Notes under the pieces: model-generated
The model's database searches: none
Told to the model about the DNA's origin: nothing
The model's input: only the letters and a program-made list of their open reading frames with translations
Translations under genes and position numbers: made by a program
Shown here: positions 1 to 6,026 of the stretch, piece by piece
Position numbering within the stretch: the first letter of the stretch is position 1
How the letters are laid out: every line of letters begins with the position of its first letter
Source of the DNA: JBALVT01 sp036961345
GTDB taxonomy: Bacteria > Pseudomonadota > Gammaproteobacteria > Pseudomonadales > Halieaceae
Direction of reading: 5' to 3'
DNA length: 7,422 nucleotides
Assembly: GCA_036961345.1 (NCBI GenBank)
Contig: JBALVT010000205.1
Coordinates: forward strand, 1-7,422

Positions 1-49
1 GATAGTAAATTTCGAATCCAATTGCTCTATCTGACTGAGCTACGGGCTC
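1..49 (-). tRNA. Degenerate or partial tRNA-Arg(TCG)-like 5' half, cut by the window edge
   Basis: Read on the minus strand from base 49, the sequence matches the 5' half of a tRNA: a 7-nt acceptor strand GAGCCCG, T8-A9, and a perfect D stem GCTC/GAGC around a D loop. The seven bases in the anticodon-loop position are ATTCGAA, which would place TCG (Arg) at 34-36 with U33 correct. Two things are wrong for a working tRNA. The D loop has A where the invariant G18 belongs. The bases after the loop (ATTTA) do not pair with the 5' anticodon strand (ATTGG). The 3' half lies outside the window, so acceptor and T arms cannot be tested. A minus-strand TATAGT at 61-66 could serve as a -10 box, but it has no good -35. 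Most likely this is a tRNA pseudogene or a tRNA half left by recombination; a diverged working tRNA is less likely. Confidence 0.4.
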
Positions 50-102
50 GTGGAAGATCGACTATACACAATCCGACTCGGGTCTATGTGTCTAGTGTTC
101 AG

Positions 103-240
103 TCAAAACGTCCAGCGGACGCCAAGACCGAGGGTACCGATTGTACTTTCTAGATCGCAACGAACCCACTCAGTGTAGATATAACCATTCCGGTCTTGCT
201 GTTCGGATTGAGCATGTATAAGAAGCTCCTGGGAAGTAGA
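103..240 (-). pseudogene. Possible 3' remnant of an outer-membrane beta-barrel protein gene
   Basis: A minus-strand frame is open for 45 codons between a TAA at 241-243 and a TGA at 103-105, with no ATG, GTG or TTG start. Its last nine residues, LGLGVRWTF, match the beta-barrel C-terminal signal: terminal Phe, Trp at -3, and hydrophobic residues at -5, -7 and -9. The preceding NGYIYTEW stretch also reads like an amphipathic strand. The lack of a start and the upstream stop suggest the decayed tail of an outer-membrane protein gene. The piece is short, so chance is a real alternative. It sits about 50 bp upstream of the tRNA-like fragment on the same strand, which fits a recombination scar. 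Confidence 0.3.
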
Positions 241-471
241 TTATGTTAGCAGATTACCCTGCAGTCTTAGGATTGTATAGATTCCCCCGTTAATTCAGCA
301 TCAGAAAACCGTCAAATTTGCGCAACTGATTTTTAGCCGGGGTAGGGCCCAGGGATCCCCCCAGGTTTGCCAATTGTGAAAACAGCCCAGCTCGGCGGTA
401 GCGATCATCGATGCAGCCAATACCGCCCATTACGACGTATTGTACTGCCTTCCGTCGCAGGTGCCTGTGCG
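241..471. other. Non-coding stretch downstream of the P450 gene
   Basis: I see no convincing gene here. A short minus-strand frame (46 codons from the ATG at 428-430 to a stop at 290-292) has no ribosome-binding site and no recognisable family. The only clear structure is the inverted repeat at 394-427, listed separately. Together with bases 1-240 this makes about 470 bp without an intact gene at the left edge. Confidence 0.5.
394..427 (-). terminator. Stem-loop just past the P450 stop; possible 3' end structure
   Basis: GGCGGTA at 394-400 and TACCGCC at 421-427 form a perfect 7-bp inverted repeat around a 20-nt loop that contains the palindrome CATCGATG (406-413). It starts 44 bp beyond the P450 stop, where an operon's transcript could end. 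Only a short TTTT follows on the minus strand, about 11 nt away, so it is not a classic intrinsic terminator. It may be an mRNA-stabilising 3' hairpin or have no function. Confidence 0.3.
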
Positions 472-1677
472 TTATGAGATGCTTAACCAGCAGTATTCCA
501 TGCCGCGAAAATCCGGTACAAAGCTCTGCTTTAATCCCCGCGTACTGAGCTGCAGCTTTGGAAATCGCTGTAGCAAACGGAGAATTGCCACCTGGCCTTC
601 CAGGCGAGCCAGAGGCGCTCCCAGGCAAAAGTGCCGTCCGCCACCGAAAGACTGGTGCTGGATGCCGGGCCGCTCTATGTCGAGTTTGTCCGGGTTTTCG
701 TACACTTCAGGGTCTCGGTTCGCCCCTGCGAGTGATACGTGCAGGCACTCACCCTTGGCAACGGGAACGCCCTGATACTCAATATCCTGTGCGGTGATAC
801 GCGAAGAATTAAGCACTGGCGAGTCGTATCGAAGAATTTCTTCTACCGTTGCCTCGATCAACGCTGGATTGTCGCGGAGCTTCGCGAGCTGCTCTGGATT
901 CTCCAGTAGGGCGCGAATGCCGTTGCCGATCATATCCGTCGTTGTGAGATTGCCCGCCAGCAACAGCAATGAACACTGGGCGACGATTTCCTCGTCTGTC
1001 AGGCTGTCGCCGTCGACTGCGGAGGCAACGAGTTGTGAAATAAGGTCGATACCGGGTGATTTGCGCCGACTTTCAATCTCTTTAAGAAAAAAATTCGCCA
1101 GCAGGTCCATGCTCTCCTGGGCATCTGCGAGGGCCTGCTCCGATGGGTCGGGGCTGAAAGCGGCCTCAATGCCGAGTGTCGACCAGCGCTTAAAGTCCTC
1201 CTGTCGCTCCGCGGGTATCCCCATCATCTGTGCTATGACCACGGTAGGTACGGGTTCAGCGAAGTCGGCAATCAGGTCGAAGTCCGGTCCTTCTATCTGG
1301 TCGAGGAAATGATCTACCACCTCCTCGATACGGCTGCGCCAGGACTCAACGGCCTTGGGTTTGAACAGATCGTTGACCAGCAGGCGCAATCTGAGATGAC
1401 GCGGTTCGTCCGCGAACAACATGCTGACCTCTTCGCCTTCCCGCCCAAGAAAATGACGGGCAAAGCTGTCCGGCCTGCTGTTGTTCGGGTCCGTCAGAAG
1501 ATCGCTATTGCGCAAGATCGCCTTAACGTCCGCGTATCGACAGGGGAAGTATCTATGTAAATCAGCATCGTGGTGGAACGGGTCTTGCTCACGCAACTGG
1601 GCGATCACCGGGTAAGGGTCTTCCAGGTAGAGAGGGTCAAAGGGCGTCAATTGTACGCCAGTAGGTGGTTTTTTCAT
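472..1677 (-). CDS. Cytochrome P450, soluble bacterial type
   Basis: This 401-residue protein has the usual length of a soluble bacterial P450 and no membrane anchor, so it should be a cytoplasmic monooxygenase fed by ferredoxin and ferredoxin reductase; neither is encoded here. The C-helix region carries the DEPRHLRLR pattern (about residues 90-98), whose His and Arg usually contact the haem propionates. The I helix reads AGNLTTTD at 241-248. The K-helix ExxR motif is E280-R283. The haem loop FGGGRHFCLG (344-353) places the thiolate ligand at Cys351. One oddity is Leu244 in the I helix, where most P450s have Asp or Glu before the conserved Thr. The start at 1677 is supported by AGAGGA (1689-1694) 11 nt upstream. 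It lies 54 bp downstream of the amidase on the same strand, so the two are probably co-transcribed. The substrate and CYP number cannot be assigned from sequence alone. Confidence 0.95.
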   Translation of the reverse strand: MKKPPTGVQLTPFDPLYLEDPYPVIAQLREQDPFHHDADLHRYFPCRYADVKAILRNSDLLTDPNNSRPDSFARHFLGREGEEVSMLFADEPRHLRLRLLVNDLFKPKAVESWRSRIEEVVDHFLDQIEGPDFDLIADFAEPVPTVVIAQMMGIPAERQEDFKRWSTLGIEAAFSPDPSEQALADAQESMDLLANFFLKEIESRRKSPGIDLISQLVASAVDGDSLTDEEIVAQCSLLLLAGNLTTTDMIGNGIRALLENPEQLAKLRDNPALIEATVEEILRYDSPVLNSSRITAQDIEYQGVPVAKGECLHVSLAGANRDPEVYENPDKLDIERPGIQHQSFGGGRHFCLGAPLARLEGQVAILRLLQRFPKLQLSTRGLKQSFVPDFRGMEYCWLSIS

Positions 1678-1731
1678 GACGACGGGATTCCTCTTCTGCG
1701 GATCAAGGTTTTCTCAAGGCTCACGAGTGGA

Positions 1732-3198
1732 TTATATTCCCTGGTCTATATTGGGAGGCGGCGTAAAAGATCGATGATGCTTTTCAAGAATTTTAGCGAC
1801 CGCCAGTGAGGTCTTGTCGCCCAAAAAAGGCGCAACGATCTGAACGCCAATGGGCAGCCCTGATTGGGTGATGCCAATCGGCGCGGCGGTTGCAGGTAGA
1901 TAGGCATTTAGCGTTAAACCGGCCCAGCGCAGTAATTCCATATAGGGGCGATCCTGCCCATTCACCGTGAGTTGGCGGGAGTCCATGGGCATCGTGTGAT
2001 CGTGTGGAAACGCCGGCACGTGGGTGCAGGGACATAACAAGACATCGAAGTCCTCAAAAAAATTACTCCAGGCTCCACGGGTTCGAAGGCGTCGCTCGTT
2101 TTGTTTTAGCCATCCTTTGTGGCTTATCGATATGCCTCGCATTTGCAAAAGTGGCTCACTCATGTCCGCAGGGTCGGCTGAGGCCACCGCTTCTGCGGCA
2201 GCTTTATGAACAGACTCAGGCATGCCTCCACCGAGTGACGCCATCAGCAGCTGAATGTAGTTAATGTGGTTGGCTTCCGGGTCAATATTGGGGCGAGCCG
2301 TTGTGTCCACAGACGCTCCGAGCTGCGTCAGCGTTGCGCCCGCAGACTCAATACAGGCTGCAATTTCAGGATCAACCGGACAGAACTCGTCGTCTGACCA
2401 AAGTGCTACGCGCAGTTGTGACACTTTTGAAAATGTCGGTGTCGCTAATTCAATTCGCCATGCGGATGCATCTTCCGACCCAGCGCCTGCAATAATATCC
2501 AGGGCCCCTTCCAGATCTGCGACACAGGTCGCCAGCGGGCCGACCACCGTCAAGTCTGTATCGCTCAGAGTGTCCTGACCCGGAGGCAAGTGTCCGCGCT
2601 GCGGTACCAAACCAAAGCTGGGCTTGTGGCCGTAAACGCCATTGAAGTGAGCCGGTGTGCGAATTGAGCCGCCGATGTCACTGCCCAGCTCCAGCGGGGT
2701 CAGCCCCGCGGCGAGCGCTGCTGCCGCTCCACCGGATGATCCACCACAGGTGCGCTGAGTATTCCAGGGGTTGTTAGTCGCACCGTAAATCTCGTTAAAG
2801 GATTGCAAGTCCGAGCTCATAAAAGGCACGTTGGTCTTACCAAAAACAATCGCACCGGCATCAATATAACGCTGCACCGCCACGGCGTTTTTACTGGGAA
2901 TATGCTCGCGGCATTCGGGTATTCCGCCGACCGTAACAAGGCCTTCGGTGCAAAATGCATCCTTGATTGTCAGGGGCACACCATGAAGCGGCCCCCAATC
3001 CTCGCCGGCACTGGCGGCGATATCAGCTTCATCCGCTCGGGCCAGAGCGCGCTCTTCATCCAGGGCAACTACAGCATTGATCTGCGGGTTGATGGTGGCT
3101 ACGCGGTGGAGAAAAAATTCCAAAACTTCCCTAGAAGTAATCCGTTGGGTCTTGATATCCGCGGCAATCTCAAAGGCACTGCGATACAGTAAATTCAT
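1732..3198 (-). CDS. Amidase-signature (GatA/FAAH-like) family amidase
   Basis: This 488-residue protein is a full-length amidase-signature enzyme, predicted to hydrolyse a carboxylic amide to the acid and ammonia or an amine in the cytoplasm. The Ser-cisSer-Lys triad is complete: Lys79 in LTIKD, Ser154 in the CGGSSGGAAA loop (151-160), and nucleophile Ser178 in GSDIGGSIRTPA (172-183). The 24-residue spacing of the two serines equals that in FAAH. The N-terminal LLYRSAFEIAADI pattern and the C-terminal LPATAAPIG segment also fit the family. It is unlikely to be GatA itself, because no gatB or gatC lies nearby and the next gene is a P450. No signal peptide is seen. The start at 3198 fits the family N-terminus; AAGGA (3211-3215) lies 12 nt upstream, a little far. 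It is the first gene of the probable amidase-P450 operon. The natural amide cannot be inferred. Confidence 0.94.
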   Translation of the reverse strand: MNLLYRSAFEIAADIKTQRITSREVLEFFLHRVATINPQINAVVALDEERALARADEADIAASAGEDWGPLHGVPLTIKDAFCTEGLVTVGGIPECREHIPSKNAVAVQRYIDAGAIVFGKTNVPFMSSDLQSFNEIYGATNNPWNTQRTCGGSSGGAAAALAAGLTPLELGSDIGGSIRTPAHFNGVYGHKPSFGLVPQRGHLPPGQDTLSDTDLTVVGPLATCVADLEGALDIIAGAGSEDASAWRIELATPTFSKVSQLRVALWSDDEFCPVDPEIAACIESAGATLTQLGASVDTTARPNIDPEANHINYIQLLMASLGGGMPESVHKAAAEAVASADPADMSEPLLQMRGISISHKGWLKQNERRLRTRGAWSNFFEDFDVLLCPCTHVPAFPHDHTMPMDSRQLTVNGQDRPYMELLRWAGLTLNAYLPATAAPIGITQSGLPIGVQIVAPFLGDKTSLAVAKILEKHHRSFTPPPNIDQGI

Positions 3199-3270
3199 TG
3201 TCCAATTTTTTCCTTAGCGGCCAAAATAATAGCTGAATGACATTGGCATGGGCGCATTTATTTTGCAACT

Positions 3271-3287
3271 TTCATAGGTTGTATGAA
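3271..3287. promoter_or_regulatory. Palindrome TTCATA-N5-TATGAA, candidate operator
   Basis: A perfect 6-bp inverted repeat with a 5-bp spacer ends 10 bp upstream of the -35 box of the rightward promoter. It also lies about 40 bp upstream of the weak leftward -10 candidate. The size and symmetry suit a dimeric regulator that could control one or both divergent operons. No regulator gene is in the window, so the binding protein is unknown. Confidence 0.35.
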
Positions 3288-3297
3288 TATGCGTAAG

Positions 3298-3326
3298 TTG
3301 ATCTGGTTTCTTATCTGGACTATAAA
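3298..3326 (+). promoter_or_regulatory. Sigma70-type promoter for the transpeptidase operon
   Basis: TTGATC (3298-3303) and TATAAA (3321-3326) are separated by exactly 17 bp. The -10 matches the consensus at five of six positions and the -35 at four of six. Transcription would begin near 3333, leaving an untranslated leader of about 145 nt before the ATG at 3478. This is the best promoter-like sequence in the region. Confidence 0.55.
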
Positions 3327-3343
3327 GGCGGATTATCAAGCAG

Positions 3344-3357
3344 GGCGGCGGGCCGCC
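3344..3357 (+). other. GC-rich hairpin in the transpeptidase leader
   Basis: GGCGG and CCGCC flank the 4-nt loop CGGG, giving a compact and very stable hairpin near the predicted 5' end of the leader RNA. No T-run follows on either strand, so it is not an intrinsic terminator. It could protect the 5' end of the transcript or affect expression; this role is inference. Confidence 0.35.
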
Positions 3358-3407
3358 AAACCTGACAGTATTCCGGAAGATAAGTAGCTTTCGTTTGTTA
3401 CACTGCT

Positions 3408-3435
3408 GCCCCGTGCCTATTGCTCTACGCGGGGC
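3408..3435 (+). other. Second predicted leader stem-loop
   Basis: GCCCCG (3408-3413) pairs perfectly with CGGGGC (3430-3435) around a 16-nt loop, about 43 nt before the ATG. It leaves the ribosome-binding site at 3466-3471 free. No known riboswitch or leader family was recognised. Confidence 0.3.
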
Positions 3436-3477
3436 GGACCGATAGTCTGGGCATCTTCCAAACACAAGGTGATTCCC

Positions 3478-5109
3478 ATGAGATCGCTCACCATAACGCC
3501 CCTCGCGTTACTTCTTGTTCTGTTCACCAGCCCAATCCTGGCCAGCCCTGAGGAGGAAATTCGCCTCATCACCGAGCACCTGGTCCTGGACGGGGATGGA
3601 CAATTGCCAGCGGGTGGCACTGTTTACCAGCCGAAGATGATCCAGGAGATCTACTTTGAGGATGACCACCAACTCGTCTGGCAAAACCGGGACCAGGTTG
3701 CAGGTGTACTGGGTATTCTCGCAGACTCTGCCCAGGACGGGCTGAACCCGGAGGATTATCACTACACTGAACTGAAGCGCATGCTGGATACAGGCGACGC
3801 CCATCGGGACAACTGGGACAGGTCGCGTGCCCTGTTTGACGTGTTGCTAACTGACGGCGTGTTGCTTTACGTCCGTCATCTCATGCAGGGCAAGGTAGAT
3901 CCGCGTGCAACAGACCCCAGCTTCAACTACGCGCGCCTGGATTTCCAACCCAAGGAGGTGTCGAGCAAACTGCGTCAGGCAATCCAGGCCGACACCATCG
4001 CCGACATTATGGAACAGGCGCGGCCAAGGCTGGCATTTTACCTGCAAATGAAAAACGCCCTGGCCCACTATCGCGAGCTTGCAAGCAGCACGCCTTTTAC
4101 CTCCATTGCAGATGATGTGGTGCTCAAGCCGGGGCAAAGCCACGACAATGTAATCCACCTGCGTAAGCGCTTGCAGCAATCGGGCTATCTCGACGCCGCG
4201 GCGCCTGTCTCTCGTGACTATGACGCCGGTCTGGAAGAGGCCGTACGGCGCTTTCAGCGCGATAACGTGCTGGATGTAGACGGTATCGTGGGGCGGCAGA
4301 GCTACACGCTACTCAATCTGTCCTGGGCCCAGCGAGTCGATTCTCTGCGCATCAATATGGACAGATTGCGCTGGATATACCGTGACCTCTCAGATGACAT
4401 TATTATGGTCAATATTGCCGGGTTCGAACTGTACTACTTGCGCGACAACAAACTCGTTTGGGAGACACCGGTGATGACGGGCACCATTGCGCACCAGACT
4501 CCCATGTTCACTGAGCGACTCAAGTACCTGGAGTTTAATCCCATATGGACTGTGCCGCGCAGCATTATCAGTCGCAGCCTGTTCCCGAAGTTCAGTGCCA
4601 ACCCCCAGTATGTGCTGGACAATAACTACTATCTCTTTGATCGCAATGGTAGGCGCGCAGACCCGCTCACCATGGATTGGCCAAACTATAGCAGCGGCAA
4701 CTTTCCCTACAGTGTGGTTCAGCAGCCCGGGGCCAAAAATGCCCTTGGGCGAGTGAAATTTATTTTCCCCAACCGGCACGCCATCTACCTGCATGACACC
4801 CCCTCTCGCGCCTTGTTCTCTCGTTCTTCACGGGCCTTCAGTTCGGGCTGTGTGCGGGTCAAGCAGCCCCTGGAATTTGCCGAAATCTTGTTGGACGACC
4901 CCGACAACTGGTCCCTGGAGCAAGTGCAGGAACTTGTTCAGAGCGGTGAACCCCAGCGGCGCGTCAATCTGAAACGGGAAGTAGATGTAATGTTGATGTA
5001 CTGGACAACCAGCCCCATTCTGGAAGGCGGCATACAGTTCCACGCTGACATATACAGTAAAGATGCAGCGATGCTGGCCACGCTGAACGCACCACCTTCC
5101 GTATACTGA
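3478..5109 (+). CDS. L,D-transpeptidase, LdtD/YcbB type (exported)
   Basis: This 543-residue protein is predicted to form 3-3 mDAP-mDAP crosslinks in peptidoglycan in the periplasm. Residues 1 to about 22 form a signal peptide with a hydrophobic core ending SPILA. Residues 55-205 match the helical N-terminal scaffold of the family (QLVWQN, DGLNPEDYHY). A peptidoglycan-binding PGB_1-like domain covers about 216-280 (VRRFQRDNVLDVDGIVG). The YkuD catalytic domain covers about 306-475, with the capping subdomain within about 360-425. His439 (YLHDTPSR) and nucleophile Cys458 in SSGCVRV are present, with Arg460 behind the Cys as in LdtD; the whole motif reads like the E. coli enzyme. It is shorter than E. 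coli LdtD (615 aa). The ATG at 3478 is preferred over the in-frame GTG at 3469 because AAGGTG (3466-3471) sits at normal distance and the signal peptide starts cleanly. It is followed after one base by the M15-type gene. Confidence 0.95.
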   Translation: MRSLTITPLALLLVLFTSPILASPEEEIRLITEHLVLDGDGQLPAGGTVYQPKMIQEIYFEDDHQLVWQNRDQVAGVLGILADSAQDGLNPEDYHYTELKRMLDTGDAHRDNWDRSRALFDVLLTDGVLLYVRHLMQGKVDPRATDPSFNYARLDFQPKEVSSKLRQAIQADTIADIMEQARPRLAFYLQMKNALAHYRELASSTPFTSIADDVVLKPGQSHDNVIHLRKRLQQSGYLDAAAPVSRDYDAGLEEAVRRFQRDNVLDVDGIVGRQSYTLLNLSWAQRVDSLRINMDRLRWIYRDLSDDIIMVNIAGFELYYLRDNKLVWETPVMTGTIAHQTPMFTERLKYLEFNPIWTVPRSIISRSLFPKFSANPQYVLDNNYYLFDRNGRRADPLTMDWPNYSSGNFPYSVVQQPGAKNALGRVKFIFPNRHAIYLHDTPSRALFSRSSRAFSSGCVRVKQPLEFAEILLDDPDNWSLEQVQELVQSGEPQRRVNLKREVDVMLMYWTTSPILEGGIQFHADIYSKDAAMLATLNAPPSVY

Positions 5110-5110
5110 T

Positions 5111-6016
5111 ATGCGTCCATTGTGGTTGCTGTTGTTCGCAGCATTGCTGCCGGTCTCGGCAAACGTAAGGGCAGAAGTACCTACTGTGACCGTTCGAGGG
5201 TTGTCTGTTAACTTCAGCCCCTTTACTGTGGCTGCAACACCGGGCGAGCACGTTTCACTCGAGGTAGCACACGACTACTCCGCAGTGCTGAACAACACGC
5301 CCCAGCGCAACCCCAGCCCGGGCCATTGGCTGATCAAGGCGCCCACTGCGCCGGGCTTGTATTCGCTGATCGTATCCAACGGCGCCGACAGCACAATGGA
5401 AATCAACTTTTTTGTGACTACACCCGCCAGTAAAGTGCAGCGTGGCCTACTGAATGGCTACCGCATTGGGCCACCTCCACCCGGCCACAAAACCTACCCG
5501 GAATTGTATCGCGCGCCGGCGGGTTTCATTGAGGTAACCGAGGAACTGCTGGATGTGTCGCTCAGTCCGCATATCACGCTGCGACAAATTCTGTGCAAGC
5601 AAGCAAGTGACTACCCGAAGTACGTCGTTATAAAGGAATCACTGCTGGTGCTGCTGGAAGGCTTGCTGGAAACGATTCAACAGCGCGGCTACCCCGCAGT
5701 CACTTTCGGGGTAATCAGCACTTATCGTACGCCCTGGTATAACAAAACCATCGGCAATGTACCCAACAGTCGCCACGTCTATGGGGACGCGATGGATCTG
5801 TTTATCGATCTGGATAGCGATGGCAAAATGGATGATCTCAATCGCGACGGCGTGCACAATCGCGATGACGTGGACCTACTGGCAAACCTTGCAGAAGAGT
5901 TCATGTCGCGGCCTGAAAACAGGTCGGTTTACGGTGGTGTGGGACGCTACGGAAAAACCCACCGCCACGGGGGATTTGTCCATGTGGATACCCGGGGCTA
6001 CGCCGCTCGCTGGTGA
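5111..6016 (+). CDS. Exported M15/DUF882-type zinc peptidase with N-terminal beta domain and EF-hand-like loops
   Basis: This 301-residue protein is predicted to be a periplasmic murein peptidase related to YcbK/MepK. Residues 1-21 form a signal peptide (cleavage after VRA). Residues about 24-104 look like a beta-sandwich or Ig-like domain (VTVRGLSVNFSPF; GLYSLIV). The catalytic part begins near 115. It holds STYRTPWYN (203-211), SRHVYGDAMDL with His222 and Asp229, and FVHVD with His291 and Asp293, so the M15 zinc ligands His-Asp-His are all present. Between Asp229 and His291 lie two acidic loops resembling EF-hand or dockerin calcium sites (233-253). The ATG follows the transpeptidase TGA by one base and no Shine-Dalgarno sequence is visible, which points to translational coupling. 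Its position matches ycbK after ycbB in E. coli, and MepK cuts 3-3 crosslinks. Whether this one acts on 3-3, 4-3 or terminal D-Ala bonds cannot be told from sequence. Confidence 0.88.
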   Translation: MRPLWLLLFAALLPVSANVRAEVPTVTVRGLSVNFSPFTVAATPGEHVSLEVAHDYSAVLNNTPQRNPSPGHWLIKAPTAPGLYSLIVSNGADSTMEINFFVTTPASKVQRGLLNGYRIGPPPPGHKTYPELYRAPAGFIEVTEELLDVSLSPHITLRQILCKQASDYPKYVVIKESLLVLLEGLLETIQQRGYPAVTFGVISTYRTPWYNKTIGNVPNSRHVYGDAMDLFIDLDSDGKMDDLNRDGVHNRDDVDLLANLAEEFMSRPENRSVYGGVGRYGKTHRHGGFVHVDTRGYAARW

Positions 6017-6024
6017 CGCGGCGT
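6000..6024. terminator. Inverted repeat across the convergent gene ends
   Basis: ACGCCGC (6000-6006) and GCGGCGT (6018-6024) form a perfect 7-bp GC-rich stem with an 11-nt loop. It spans the last codons and stop of the M15-type gene and reaches to within 2 bp of the LLM gene stop. It could end transcripts from both directions, since the 10-bp gap leaves no other room. No T-tract follows on either strand, so intrinsic termination would be inefficient. Confidence 0.35.
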
Positions 6025-6026
6025 GC

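Larger units (their letters stand above)
3199..3477. promoter_or_regulatory. Divergent intergenic control region between amidase and transpeptidase
   Basis: About 280 bp separate the amidase start (leftward) from the transpeptidase start (rightward), and no gene fits within it. It holds the rightward promoter, a palindrome and two leader hairpins, each listed separately. For the amidase, the best candidate on the minus strand is TATTAT at 3226-3231, about 28 bp from the start codon. No acceptable -35 is found at 16-19 bp, so that promoter would be weak or activator-dependent. Confidence 0.6.

Noticed and set aside
150..215. 21-codon minus-strand mini-gene with AGGAG 10 nt upstream of its ATG
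   Set aside because: It is very short, has no recognisable features, and overlaps the barrel-remnant frame, which has the more telling sequence. It cannot be excluded as a small peptide.
290..430. 46-codon minus-strand reading frame past the P450 stop
   Set aside because: It has no ribosome-binding site and no recognisable family, and the longer version of the frame is only the shadow of the P450 gene.
2803..3192. 129-codon plus-strand frame opposite the amidase
   Set aside because: It is antisense to a well-supported gene containing the catalytic motifs, and its translation resembles no protein I know.
3344..3357. GC-rich leader hairpin as an intrinsic terminator or attenuator
   Set aside because: No T-tract follows on either strand, and no leader peptide or alternative pairing was evident.
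3469..3477. GTG start three codons upstream for the L,D-transpeptidase
   Set aside because: The GTG overlaps the AAGGTG ribosome-binding sequence that is correctly spaced for the ATG at 3478.
4390..4794. 134-codon minus-strand frame opposite the transpeptidase
   Set aside because: It is antisense to the conserved catalytic domain and has no recognisable motif or ribosome-binding site.
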